Virus record (IMG/VR): IMGVR_UViG_3300036795_000143
Location: 1 to 64,000 of that record
Strand: one strand, 5' to 3'
DNA: 64,000 nt
From: a virus
Position numbers and translations under genes: made by a program
Notes under the pieces: generated by a model
What the model saw: the letters and a program-made list of their open reading frames with translations, nothing else
Told to the model about the DNA's origin: nothing
The model's database searches: none
Shown: piece by piece, positions 7,591 to 15,158 of the stretch
Layout: each line of letters starts with the position of its first letter
Numbering within the stretch: the first letter of the stretch is position 1

Positions 7591-7859
7591 TATGGCGGTT
7601 TCGGTTTCGCGCAGTTCCCGCACCAGGTGCCGGGCTCGCCGTAATGCCAGCCTTGGCACCAGCGGTGTCGGCCGATGCGGCACAGGGTTTCAGCGGCGAG
7701 CTGCGGCGACCAGCGGTAGGTCCAGGCAAGGCTGAGGTGGTTGCGCCAGCCGCCGGGTAGGGATCCGCACCGGGGTCCAGCTGGCCAGTGATCTAGGGGA
7801 TGGAATTCGGAGAAGTCGAGGTGCCGGATCGTGGGTGGTCCGGTCGGGTCGGGGCTCAT
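7590..7859 (-). CDS. Small protein with C-terminal zinc-binding motif
   Basis: An 89-residue protein with AGGGGGGC directly before the ATG. Tryptophan- and proline-rich; the last third has CRIGRH, CQGWHYG and CGNC, giving Cys/His ligands for one metal ion. It is divergent from the ribbon-helix-helix gene across a 78-base region that holds an inverted repeat. Function unknown. Confidence 0.6.
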   Translation of the reverse strand: MSPDPTGPPTIRHLDFSEFHPLDHWPAGPRCGSLPGGWRNHLSLAWTYRWSPQLAAETLCRIGRHRWCQGWHYGEPGTWCGNCAKPKPP

Positions 7860-7910
7860 GCCCCCCTGGTGTTGTTGACCATGGGCTCACGGTAGCAAAA
7901 CGTCCCCACG

Positions 7911-7936
7911 ACGTCACCATGGTGCTACAGTGACGT
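7911..7936. promoter_or_regulatory. Inverted repeat overlapping the RHH gene start
   Basis: ACGTCAC (7911-7917) and GTGACGT (7930-7936) form perfect 7-bp arms around a 12-base centre that itself contains CACCATGGTG. It ends one base before the ATG of the ribbon-helix-helix protein, where such proteins commonly bind to control their own expression. Confidence 0.6.
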
Positions 7937-7937
7937 T

Positions 7938-8339
7938 ATGACGCCGCAGGAGGAAACAGAGAGGACCACCCTCTACCTCGACCCTGAGGTCAAGAGGCGA
8001 TTGCAGGAACGAGGACGCAGTCACCGACAGAGCATGTCCGGCGCGGCCAACATCCTGCTAACTGCCGCGCTGGACGAAGAAGACCGACAGGAACGAAGAT
8101 CACCAATCAGGCTGGAGCAGATAGGAAACCACGACTTCTACAACGTGTACGAGCGGGCGACAGGTCGGGAAATCGGGACAGTGACCAACCGTGGGTACCC
8201 GAAAACTCCATGGTGTGCGATCCGCCCGGAGTACGTGGCGCACAACCCGGACACAGCGCCCACCTACGGGATGGCTCGGACCAAGGAGGAAGCAGCGGAG
8301 TGCCTGCTGTCGTACCAGGTGCTCGACAACCCCACCTGA
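7938..8339 (+). CDS. Ribbon-helix-helix (CopG/Arc-type) protein
   Basis: A 133-residue protein. Residues 8-45 (ERTTLYLDPEVKRRLQERG, then SGAANILLTAALDE) have the strand-helix-helix order of ribbon-helix-helix DNA-binding domains. The C-terminal part (NHDFYNVYERATGREIGTV, then KTPWCAIRPEYVAHNPDTAPTYG) looks like a separate beta-rich domain with TKEEAAECLL at the end. The operator-like repeat over its start suggests autoregulation. It precedes the ligase gene and may regulate that cluster. Confidence 0.75.
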   Translation: MTPQEETERTTLYLDPEVKRRLQERGRSHRQSMSGAANILLTAALDEEDRQERRSPIRLEQIGNHDFYNVYERATGREIGTVTNRGYPKTPWCAIRPEYVAHNPDTAPTYGMARTKEEAAECLLSYQVLDNPT

Positions 8340-8413
8340 TTTGTTAGGCGGACCCGGCCAGTAGGCGGCAACCCTCTGGCCAGGCCCTTGACGGAAGAAA
8401 GGACCTTCCGCCC

Positions 8414-9037
8414 GTGAACACCGTAATGGATCCACCCATCTCACCGATGCTGGCGACCAACGGTCTGCCACCCACCGGTCCCGGTTGGGCATTCGAACCT
8501 AAGTGGGACGGCTACCGGGGCATCGTCACGACAAGCGGCGGCCGGGTCCGGTTGACCAGCCGCCAGACCAACAACTTCAGCGACCAGTACCCCGAGCTGA
8601 CCGAGGCACTCGCCGAGCTGTGCGGCGAACGGTCGGTTGTTCTTGACGGGGAAATCGTGGCCCTCGCTGATGACGGTCGCCCGAGTTTCCGGTTACTCCA
8701 GCGGCGCAACGGCCGACCTACCGAGATGCTGAGGAAACGCGTACCCGTCTCCTACTACGTGTTCGATGTGCTCGCCCTCGACGGTGAATCGGTGTGCGGT
8801 CTGCCTTACTCCCGCCGCAGGGAGCTGCTCAGCGGGCTCGGTCTGGTCGGCTCACCGCAGGTGCAGGTGTCGCCGTCGTACACCGCTGCGGACGACATGG
8901 ACGGCTGGAAGCTGCTCAACACGATCCGCATCCTGGGCCTGGAGGGCATCGTCTCTAAACGGTTGGACTCGACATACCAGCCGAACACACGCTCACGCCG
9001 CTGGATCAAAACCATCGCAGCTGAGGTGCCCGCGTGA
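8414..9037 (+). CDS. ATP-dependent DNA ligase, adenylation domain only
   Basis: Seals nicks in DNA by transferring AMP from a lysine. Motif I is EPKWDGYR with the catalytic K30; motif III is DGEIVAL, IIIa YYVFDVLALDG, IV EGIVSKR, and V is RSRRWIKTI. At 207 residues it holds the whole nucleotidyltransferase domain but ends before any OB-fold domain, which normal ligases need for nick closure. It may use a partner or act as a minimal enzyme like the compact ligases linked to LigC/LigD. GTG start; an ATG four codons in is possible. Confidence 0.9.
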   Translation: MNTVMDPPISPMLATNGLPPTGPGWAFEPKWDGYRGIVTTSGGRVRLTSRQTNNFSDQYPELTEALAELCGERSVVLDGEIVALADDGRPSFRLLQRRNGRPTEMLRKRVPVSYYVFDVLALDGESVCGLPYSRRRELLSGLGLVGSPQVQVSPSYTAADDMDGWKLLNTIRILGLEGIVSKRLDSTYQPNTRSRRWIKTIAAEVPA

Positions 9038-9492
9038 GCGACGACGTGATCATTATCTGTGCGGTGTGCCGGCGGGTGCTCCACAACTACATCGATGAGA
9101 CCGGCGCTGAGTACATCCACACCGAGCAAGACTCACCAGCCGACCACGAACCCCAACCGATCCGGGCACCTGAGGGCTACCGGGAGGGCCGGTGCGACTT
9201 CTGCAATCACGACTGGCCCGAGTTCGTGTTGCCGGTGCGGGACTTCGTGCCCCCGGGTCGACCTAACGAGATGAGCCTCGGTAGTTGGGCCGCGTGCCCC
9301 ACCTGCGGGAAGTTGATCGACAGCAACCGGTGGTCGGATCTCGTGGCCCGCGTTGTGGCCTTGAGGGAGCTGGAGGGCAACCCAGTGTCCGCAGACCAAC
9401 GTGCGCAGATCGGCGCGCTCTACCGGCGACTGCGGAAAAACATCTCGGGAAGCTTGCGCCCGATAGTAGAAGAGGAGCAGCCGAATGGCTGA
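9034..9492 (+). CDS. Zinc-binding protein with several CxxC pairs
   Basis: A 152-residue protein with CAVC (residues 9-12), CDFCNHDW (54-57) and CPTC (88-91), arranged as two or three zinc sites. GTGA overlap with the ligase gene indicates coupled translation. The C-terminal half is helical and contains LRELEGN and ALYRRLRKNI. It may serve the ligase or bind nucleic acid; both are inference from position. Confidence 0.7.
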   Translation: MSDDVIIICAVCRRVLHNYIDETGAEYIHTEQDSPADHEPQPIRAPEGYREGRCDFCNHDWPEFVLPVRDFVPPGRPNEMSLGSWAACPTCGKLIDSNRWSDLVARVVALRELEGNPVSADQRAQIGALYRRLRKNISGSLRPIVEEEQPNG

Positions 9493-9736
9493 ACACATCA
9501 TGGCGTACGGACCCTGTTTCTGCTGCGGGGTGCCGTTCTGGTTCGACCCCGACAGCGTTCCCAGCTTGTTCGTCGACCCCGTCACCGGCAAAGCACCCGA
9601 CATGGGCGGCAACCCGGAACGCGCCGTCAGGGAACCGGTCTGCATTCCCTGCCGGGAGTTGGCCAACCCGGTGCGCATTACGGCTGGGCTAGAGCCGTGG
9701 CCGTTTCCTGAAAGAGATCAAGGAGCTACCCCATGA
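9485..9736 (+). CDS. Small zinc-binding protein
   Basis: An 83-residue protein with CFCC at residues 11-14 and CIPC at 53-56, a four-cysteine ribbon flanking a DPVTGKAPDMGG loop. This layout (CxCCGxPFxFDPxxVPS, later PVCxxC) is common in actinophage zinc proteins. It overlaps both neighbours, in line with an operon. Confidence 0.75.
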   Translation: MAEHIMAYGPCFCCGVPFWFDPDSVPSLFVDPVTGKAPDMGGNPERAVREPVCIPCRELANPVRITAGLEPWPFPERDQGATP

Positions 9737-9909
9737 AGCTCGCCAGCGGGCATTTTCGTTGCCTGAAATGTGAGTCACGACTGAACCTGCGGGGACGTCA
9801 TGCGCAGGCGGTAGCGGACAGCGGCATATGCCCGATCTGCCAATGGAAAGGCGCGGTCACCCTGACCAGTTACAAGGTCGCTGTGGAGATCAGGGCCGGT
9901 CGGCGATGA
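9733..9909 (+). CDS. Very small zinc-ribbon protein
   Basis: A 58-residue protein with FRCLKC at residues 8-13 and CPIC at 33-36: one zinc ribbon and little else. ATGA overlaps on both sides place it in the middle of a translated chain of zinc proteins. Likely a structural or nucleic-acid binding module. Confidence 0.75.
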   Translation: MKLASGHFRCLKCESRLNLRGRHAQAVADSGICPICQWKGAVTLTSYKVAVEIRAGRR

Positions 9910-10292
9910 AGCTGTACCGGCCTGTGCGGGCCGACTACGACAAACCGCACCAGTGCCCGTGCTGCCCGAAGACGGGACACCGGGTCTTCGGGCTCTTCCG
10001 CACCGGCATCTACTCCTGCGCTGAATGCGCATACGTGTGGTGGCGCGGGCCTGGTCTGCGGGGGCCCGGTTTGCGCGGCAGACGCGTCACGTGCATTCAC
10101 CACCGCCTCATCGTGGATTTACTATTCCTCGCCTCAGCCGCCAGGGAAGAAGACGCTTATGAGATCTCTGAATGGTTGACGGATCGCATGCTCGCCGAGG
10201 AGCAAGCCGCCAAGTCGAGGACATCGAACAGGCCACCGCACGGCGGTTACTCCTGGAAGGAAATCACTAATGTCATTAGGGGATCGCAATAA
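9906..10292 (+). CDS. Zinc-ribbon protein with helical tail
   Basis: A 128-residue protein. CPCC (17-20) and CAEC (38-41) form a ribbon, followed by an arginine/glycine linker (GPGLRGPGLRGRR) and a helical C-terminus with DRMLAEEQAAKSR. The fourth zinc-ribbon gene in a row. The start is set by the ATGA overlap. Confidence 0.7.
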   Translation: MKLYRPVRADYDKPHQCPCCPKTGHRVFGLFRTGIYSCAECAYVWWRGPGLRGPGLRGRRVTCIHHRLIVDLLFLASAAREEDAYEISEWLTDRMLAEEQAAKSRTSNRPPHGGYSWKEITNVIRGSQ

Positions 10293-10743
10293 CGTCGAAG
10301 GCCGCCCTGGTTGGCGATTCGGTCTGGGAGTCACCCATGACGACGGGAAAGTGGACTACACGCTTCACCACAACCATTCCGTCATGTCACCGAGGAGAGT
10401 CAAATTCACGTGGGATGCGCAGTCCGGTCAAACGAGACTGGAGGCCGCACACGCAGCTATCGATAAGGCGACCATTATCGAGGTCGAACGATCGGCAGCC
10501 ACGCTCGCCAAACTGCGGGCAGCGTTGAAACCGCACATTCCTGTTGGTGCGCAAGTCACGCTCACTGATGCCGATGACGACTACCCGGTACCTCGCGGTG
10601 TCGTAGTGGAACCAACCGAGATCGATCTTGCCACCGGCAGGGAACGCCACGGCACAGACATAGAGGTCTGCGTACTCGTCGAGTGGCCCACCCAACGTAA
10701 CTGGGAATACCCGGAAGATCTGAAGGAGCTAAATCATGGGTGA
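10270..10743 (+). CDS. Protein of unknown function
   Basis: A 157-residue protein. The N-terminal part is beta-rich (WRFGLGVTHDDGKVDYTLHH), with a helix around residue 55, and the C-terminal part has PVGAQVTLTDADDDYPVPRGVVVE and CVLVEWPTQRNWEYPEDL, resembling a small beta-barrel. It overlaps both neighbours. No family recognised. Confidence 0.65.
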   Translation: MSLGDRNNVEGRPGWRFGLGVTHDDGKVDYTLHHNHSVMSPRRVKFTWDAQSGQTRLEAAHAAIDKATIIEVERSAATLAKLRAALKPHIPVGAQVTLTDADDDYPVPRGVVVEPTEIDLATGRERHGTDIEVCVLVEWPTQRNWEYPEDLKELNHG

Positions 10744-11347
10744 CAAACCGCGCCTACCGTTCGGCTACAACCAGGGACTACCAGAGTATGTCGAAGCGGC
10801 CTGGGGATGCCGCGCGATCGTCACCCAGGACGGTGACGTGGACGTGGTGCACGACCGCACCAGCACCTACGGCTCGGACGACGCGTTCAGGCGCCTGGCG
10901 GCGCACCTGGACACCATGGGGCGCGACGAGCGGTGGAAGGCACGGGCCAGCGCGCTGCTGACCTCCCGGGAAATGGACACCAGAGTCGCCGGTGAACACG
11001 TACTCGTCGATGACGGGACCGTGATCATCAAGGGGAACACCAACGGTTCCGGCGGGTACCTCTACGTCTGCGCGTACACGGCATACCAGCGGATACCCGA
11101 GCCTGAGATCCCCGAGGCGCTGCGACCGTTCCTGGCGCATTACCTGCGGTGGCTAGGGAACGACGACGGAACACACGGCGGAATGCACTGCCGCTGGGAC
11201 CGTAACGATCTCGCTGAGCGAGCCGACCGGATCCATCCGGGGCCCGTCGACTACCCCGTGCCGCCAAGCGCGGATGAAATGGACGGTCGGTGTGGGCATG
11301 GATTCCCTCTAGGTTTCCATTGCGAGGCAGCACAGGTACCTGAGTAG
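10736..11347 (+). CDS. Protein of unknown function
   Basis: A 203-residue protein overlapping the gene before it by eight bases. N-terminal helical region, a central segment VDDGTVIIKGNTNGSGGYLYV and a C-terminus with HCRWDRNDLAERADRIHP and CGHGFPLGFHC, whose Cys/His could hold a metal. The last three bases overlap the 3' end of a tRNA gene on the other strand. Confidence 0.65.
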   Translation: MGDKPRLPFGYNQGLPEYVEAAWGCRAIVTQDGDVDVVHDRTSTYGSDDAFRRLAAHLDTMGRDERWKARASALLTSREMDTRVAGEHVLVDDGTVIIKGNTNGSGGYLYVCAYTAYQRIPEPEIPEALRPFLAHYLRWLGNDDGTHGGMHCRWDRNDLAERADRIHPGPVDYPVPPSADEMDGRCGHGFPLGFHCEAAQVPE

Positions 11348-11418
11348 CGGGAGCGGGATTCGAACCCGCGACCTTTGGGTTATGAGCCCAACGAGCTTCC
11401 GGACTGCTCCACCCCGCC
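11345..11418 (-). tRNA. tRNA-Met(CAT), initiator type
   Basis: A full cloverleaf on the minus strand: acceptor arms 11412-11418 and 11346-11352, discriminator A, D stem GAGC/GCTC, anticodon stem TTGGG-CTCATAA-CCCAA and T arm GCGGG-TTCGAAT-CCCGC. Three consecutive G:C pairs at the foot of the anticodon stem and A11:U24 are initiator hallmarks. The first pair is G1:U72, weaker than a normal pair, where bacterial initiators have an open C1:A72. No CCA is encoded. Confidence 0.9.
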
Positions 11419-11456
11419 GGGCGACCCTAGCAGACCACCGACACGAAGGGCGAGAC

Positions 11457-11933
11457 GTGACTGTTCCTCAGACTCAACGCCGGTACAACTACCACAACAA
11501 AGACAACGGAATTTGGTGCCGCTGGTCGCAGTGTTCAGCTGCGACTAAAGCACCAGACGATGCCCGGTGCCCAGCAGGATGCCAAGCGTCCAGCATCGAA
11601 TATGCCCAAGAACCTGGGGAACCCAGGGAACACATCGAAGTCGTCGAATTAACTGATGCGGAGTGGATGGACCTCATCGACGGTGAGCGACCGCACGGTC
11701 TGCATAAGTGTTGCCCGAACATCTCAGCGTTGCGGGACCGGATCATTGCGCTGGCTCGCGATGGCGGTGTGCCTCACGTGTTCACCATTGGAGAGCTTCG
11801 ACGAGCGTTGGGATGGGTCATGGACAGCCACGACATCAGCGGGATCCCCGCGCTACACAAGCTGTTCGACCAATTGGGTATAGAGCACCAACCACCGCAC
11901 GAGCCGACACCACACCCGGAATCACTGATTTAG
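11457..11933 (+). CDS. Protein of unknown function
   Basis: A 158-residue protein with GTG start after AAGGGCGAGAC. N-terminal region has CRWSQCSAAT and CPAGC, which could bind a metal; the middle is acidic (EVVELTDAEWMDLIDGERP) and the C-terminus is helical (IGELRRALGWVMDSHDIS, IPALHKLFDQLGIEH). It is the last gene before the bidirectional terminator. Confidence 0.65.
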   Translation: MTVPQTQRRYNYHNKDNGIWCRWSQCSAATKAPDDARCPAGCQASSIEYAQEPGEPREHIEVVELTDAEWMDLIDGERPHGLHKCCPNISALRDRIIALARDGGVPHVFTIGELRRALGWVMDSHDISGIPALHKLFDQLGIEHQPPHEPTPHPESLI

Positions 11934-11940
11934 GGCACGA

Positions 11941-11992
11941 AAAAACGTCCCGTCCAACCCATTGCTGCTGGGTTGGACGGGACGTTTTTTTG
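11941..11992. terminator. Strong bidirectional terminator
   Basis: A 22-bp perfect hairpin, AAAAAACGTCCCGTCC and onward pairing with 11970-11991 around a seven-base loop, flanked by A-run and T-run so that it works on both strands. It divides the plus-strand left arm from the minus-strand virion operon. Confidence 0.95.
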
Positions 11993-12021
11993 GTGCTGGG
12001 TGCGCCCACCGCACCGCCTGC

Positions 12022-12408
12022 TCAGCCGCGCCGCTTCGCAGGTCTTGCCGAGCTTACTTCGTATCGTTGAGTGGGGATACCAGCGGCCTCCGCTAGGTCC
12101 GCTGTGTGGGTAGCGCCACGGGACTGATCGTGGATGAAAGCGAGGCACGTTTCGGCGCCGGCTTCGACCATTTCCGCGTTGCGTCTAAATCCAGCGGCTT
12201 TGCCGAAGATATCCCACGCCGCTGGATGACGTTCCACCGTGCCACCCCACGACTCCCAGATTTGTTCGCTGATCGCGTCACCGCCCTGGGGACAGGCACC
12301 GGACACGAGGATCGCGGTGCCGTCACCCCACTCCCTTTTCAGGGCCTCGTCGATGGTGGCCACGTGAGTCCAGGTGCGGGATGAGGTGATGAGGATCCGG
12401 CGGCCCAC
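12022..12408 (-). CDS. DUF2493/YspA-like SLOG-family protein
   Basis: A 128-residue protein. RILITSSRTW at the N-terminus, LVSGACPQGGDAISEQIW in the middle and GFRRNAEMVEAG, then CLAFIHDQSRGATHTADLAEAAGIP give the Rossmann-like order of DUF2493 proteins of the SLOG superfamily, which bind nucleotide-derived ligands. Such genes are frequent in phages; their role there is not settled. It is the last gene of the minus-strand transcript. Confidence 0.85.
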   Translation of the reverse strand: MGRRILITSSRTWTHVATIDEALKREWGDGTAILVSGACPQGGDAISEQIWESWGGTVERHPAAWDIFGKAAGFRRNAEMVEAGAETCLAFIHDQSRGATHTADLAEAAGIPTQRYEVSSARPAKRRG

Positions 12409-12410
12409 CT

Positions 12411-12566
12411 CTACGGCTTTTCCTTGAGGAGGTGAATGGCACTAGCGATGACCGTGACAGCGAAGAACGCGAGCGCGACGAACGCGAGCCACAGGAGCGC
12501 TTTGAACATGAACCCGATCACGGCCAGAACGATCCACAGGACCAGTAGGCCAGCGAGGAGCAGCAT
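12411..12566 (-). CDS. Very small two-helix membrane protein
   Basis: A 51-residue protein, nearly all hydrophobic, with two transmembrane segments (LLLAGLLVLWIVLAVIGFMF and ALLWLAFVALAFFAVTVIA) and a short charged tail HLLKEKP. GAAAGGAACC lies upstream of the ATG. Its position just after the holin candidate suggests a lysis accessory such as a second holin. Confidence 0.65.
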   Translation of the reverse strand: MLLLAGLLVLWIVLAVIGFMFKALLWLAFVALAFFAVTVIASAIHLLKEKP

Positions 12567-12577
12567 CGCGGTTCCTT

Positions 12578-12964
12578 TCAGGTCCCGAGCGGACCGAACA
12601 CGGCACTACCACTAGTGCCAGTGGTCGTGGACGGCGGGAAGTTCGTCGTTGTCGTGATGACCGGCTGCACGGGCATTGGCATTTCCGGTACGAGTCGCCG
12701 ACCTTGGTTGTTCTGCGGGTCGGATACCGGGGTGACCAAAGGCCCAGCGGATTTCGCGACGTGGCGGGCCGCGAGGATCGTCCCGGACGCGGCGAGGGCA
12801 CCGGGAATGAGACCGAACAGGGCAGTGATCAGGTTGCTGGCGCTGATACTGATCAGCCCAGCGGAAACCAGGGTGGTAGCGATACCCATCCACACGCCCG
12901 CCGTCGTAGCGACATCGTTAGCGACTGCCTGCAACGGTTGAGGCCGGCTCGGTGGTGTAGTCAT
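12578..12964 (-). CDS. Holin candidate
   Basis: A 128-residue protein starting with ATGA overlap on the endolysin stop. Two hydrophobic segments at residues about 17-40 and 44-66 are followed by a basic turn (AARHVAKSAG) and a long proline/threonine/serine tail. Two transmembrane helices directly after an endolysin are the usual plan of actinophage holins, which form pores that release the lysin. Confidence 0.65.
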   Translation of the reverse strand: MTTPPSRPQPLQAVANDVATTAGVWMGIATTLVSAGLISISASNLITALFGLIPGALAASGTILAARHVAKSAGPLVTPVSDPQNNQGRRLVPEMPMPVQPVITTTTNFPPSTTTGTSGSAVFGPLGT

Positions 12965-13869
12965 CGGGACTGCAATTCCAGGCACCAGCCAACAGAACCG
13001 GCGCTATTGGTGTGCACCGTCATTTGGTCTGTGCCGTCCGGTAGTTCCATCCACCAGCGTTGGTCCTTGATTAGGGTGATGTCGTTCATCGGACCGATAC
13101 CGCCTTTCGGGCCTTGGATCCACACTTGCGCGGTCCCGTTTTCGGAACTGGCCAGTGAGAGCCATCCTTTAGCGACTAGCGCGGAAACACTCGGTCCGAT
13201 GGGCATCACGAGCTTAGTGGTTTGGGGTCCGGACGCGATGACACCTGAGGGCATGTCGGGTACTCCTAGCGGAGATGAGTAAGGGTGTTGACCGAAGTCG
13301 ATTTGACGGGCTTCGTTAACGTCGCATTGGACACCGCCTACGGTGGCGAATCCGATTCGCTGGTAAATGTGGGCTCGCGGTTCGATCTGTCCCCCGGACC
13401 ATGCGGCGGTTTGCCAAGCCCACTGCGCTGTGCCGTTATCCAAACAGCGCTGCACCGCGTAGTAGGAGCCGTACACACCGACCCTGCGGGCACCGATTAC
13501 TGATGCGGCGCCGGTGAGGTACGCGTCGATGGCGGCCTGGTCGACGGGCGCGGCATCCCAGTCGGCGCTGAAGTAGATAGGCCGGTCGCTGGGGACACCT
13601 AGGAATGTGGCTGTGGTGTCCGCTGATTCGGCGTCGGCGATCCCGGCGTCGTGGCCGGCTCTCATTCGGTCGGCGGTGGTTTCCCAGTTGACGACGACGG
13701 CGATACCGGCGGCTTGGAGGGCGGTGAATTCACCGGGGGTGAGTAGTTTCCCTGGGAGCCCTGGGCCGCCTGAGGTGAGATAGCGGCAGACGAAGCCGTA
13801 ACCGGCGTCGGTGATGGCTGTTGGGTGCGGGACACCGCCCGCGTAGTCGAGTCCCAATAAGGTCGCCAA
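12961..13869 (-). CDS. Endolysin with DUF1906 glycoside-hydrolase-like domain
   Basis: A 302-residue protein. Residues 1-210 match the DUF1906 (Rv2525c-like) TIM-barrel: GLDYAG with D8, VCRYLT, VVVNWETT with E63, YFSADWD, GVYGSYYAV, WQTAAW and CDVNEA. These domains are thought to cleave peptidoglycan sugars. The last 85 residues are beta-rich and may bind the cell wall. The start is TTG with GGGGGA upstream. It precedes the holin candidate, so this is the lysis cassette. Confidence 0.85.
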   Translation of the reverse strand: MATLLGLDYAGGVPHPTAITDAGYGFVCRYLTSGGPGLPGKLLTPGEFTALQAAGIAVVVNWETTADRMRAGHDAGIADAESADTTATFLGVPSDRPIYFSADWDAAPVDQAAIDAYLTGAASVIGARRVGVYGSYYAVQRCLDNGTAQWAWQTAAWSGGQIEPRAHIYQRIGFATVGGVQCDVNEARQIDFGQHPYSSPLGVPDMPSGVIASGPQTTKLVMPIGPSVSALVAKGWLSLASSENGTAQVWIQGPKGGIGPMNDITLIKDQRWWMELPDGTDQMTVHTNSAGSVGWCLELQSR

Positions 13870-13889
13870 AGCGTCCCCCGTAAATAGGA

Positions 13890-13937
13890 GCGAGGCCAGT
13901 GCCCCCCCCCCGAACTGCTGGGGAGCACTGGCCTCGC
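13890..13937. terminator. 13-bp hairpin before the endolysin gene
   Basis: GCGAGGCCAGTGC (13890-13902) pairs perfectly with 13925-13937 around a 22-base loop that starts with a run of ten C. It stands 21 bases upstream of the endolysin start, between late tail genes and lysis genes. No T-run follows on the minus strand, so it may slow rather than stop transcription. Confidence 0.5.
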
Positions 13938-13949
13938 GTTTGCGGTTAT

Positions 13950-14273
13950 TTATGCGGTGGGAGTAGAGGCGCCGGTGCCGTCACCGGCTCCAGTGCCATC
14001 ACCGGCGGCCGGGGTGCCGGTGCCGTCGGTGGTCCCAGTGCCATCACCGGCGGCCGGGGTACCGCTGCCGTCAGTGGGTGCCGGCGCGTTATCCACAGCT
14101 GCTACCGCAGCGAGGACCGCATCGTGCTCGGCATTGAGCTGACCGATCACATTGCGCACATCCGCGCCGGACAGGGAACCAGCGTCAGCCTTACTGGCCA
14201 AATCGTTTAGCGCGACGGTGATCGCGTCCTTGAGGCTCGCGACTGCGGTGTTGACGTCATCGATGGCTGCCAT
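13950..14273 (-). CDS. Small helical protein with repetitive Gly/Asp/Thr tail
   Basis: A 107-residue protein with AAGGAG before the ATG. Residues 1-60 are helical; the tail repeats GTPAAGDGTG and DGTGA units, encoded by near-identical DNA blocks. An upstream ATG at 14420 would add 49 residues including WWGAPYWAAYLTDLSEQIL, which looks protein-like and cannot be excluded. Probably a virion or lysis-region protein of unknown role. Confidence 0.6.
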   Translation of the reverse strand: MAAIDDVNTAVASLKDAITVALNDLASKADAGSLSGADVRNVIGQLNAEHDAVLAAVAAVDNAPAPTDGSGTPAAGDGTGTTDGTGTPAAGDGTGAGDGTGASTPTA

Positions 14274-14364
14274 TTGGGCTCCTTGATTGTTGAGGATCTG
14301 TTCGGATAGATCAGTGAGGTAAGCAGCCCAGTAAGGGGCACCCCACCAGGATGGTTTTCTGTGG

Positions 14365-14706
14365 CTAGCCGAGTTTTCGATCAGGCGCCCCTTTCTCGGC
14401 TGTGTTGACTCGGGCGGCATCTTGGTTCGTTCGCAATTCGGCGATCATCGCGTATGCGACGTTGAGTTGATTGGTGTAGTTGATGCGTTCAGTGGCGAGG
14501 TTGCTTTCCAACGTCGCCACCTTTTTGGTAAGGAACTCAACCTGGCCTTGCAAGGTGGTGGCCAGTTCCGTAGCGGAGGTGACCATCGCGGCATCGGTAT
14601 TGATTTTCAGCTGCCGCAGCGCGGGGCCTCTGGACAGTAGGTAGACGACCAGCGGGACAACCGCACCGCAGAACACCAGAACTAATGTCTGGAGATCGAT
14701 AGTCAT
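14365..14706 (-). CDS. Membrane-anchored coiled-coil protein
   Basis: A 113-residue protein. One transmembrane segment at residues 7-25 (LVLVFCGAVVPLVVYLLS) is followed by a coiled coil (LQGQVEFLTKKVATLESNLATERINYTNQL). This is a common plan for small holin-like or spanin-like phage proteins near the lysin. ATGA overlap with the previous gene. Confidence 0.7.
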   Translation of the reverse strand: MTIDLQTLVLVFCGAVVPLVVYLLSRGPALRQLKINTDAAMVTSATELATTLQGQVEFLTKKVATLESNLATERINYTNQLNVAYAMIAELRTNQDAARVNTAEKGAPDRKLG

Positions 14707-15158
14707 TCGACACTGACACCTACTATTCGCAGCTGCTGGTCTTTCCGTGTCGCTTGGACGAGGAAGTAGATGCGGCCCAGCAGTGTGAGGGTGATCCCGG
14801 TGTATCCGATACCCGAAACGAGCCCTTGAGAGTGGAGGCCGAGGATTACGCCCCCACCGTAAATCGCGGCGCCGAGCGCGGCGAACGCGAGCCCGAGAAC
14901 TTCCCGCGCGAAATTGTTTTTCAGGATACTGGAAATGATCAGGACCCCCCCGACGATCATAAACACCCCCATTAACCTGATGAGGGCACCACCGCCGAGG
15001 TTGTCGAACGCTTTGGACGCACCGTCACCGAGGACGAGGGAAACGATGCCTACACAAATGAGGGAGATAGGCAAGATGACGGGTGTTTGCGTTTTCTGCC
15101 ACGCCGAGTAAAGGCGCATAATCCAGCTTTTGAGCACGCGAGTTGACCCCCTTATCAT
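14703..15158 (-). CDS. Membrane protein with about four transmembrane helices
   Basis: A 151-residue protein with hydrophobic segments near 26-44, 58-77, 86-108 and 114-133. It overlaps both neighbours as ATGA. Lies in the lysis region between a coiled-coil membrane protein on each side, which suggests a shared role in envelope disruption; this is inference. Confidence 0.7.
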   Translation of the reverse strand: MIRGSTRVLKSWIMRLYSAWQKTQTPVILPISLICVGIVSLVLGDGASKAFDNLGGGALIRLMGVFMIVGGVLIISSILKNNFAREVLGLAFAALGAAIYGGGVILGLHSQGLVSGIGYTGITLTLLGRIYFLVQATRKDQQLRIVGVSVE

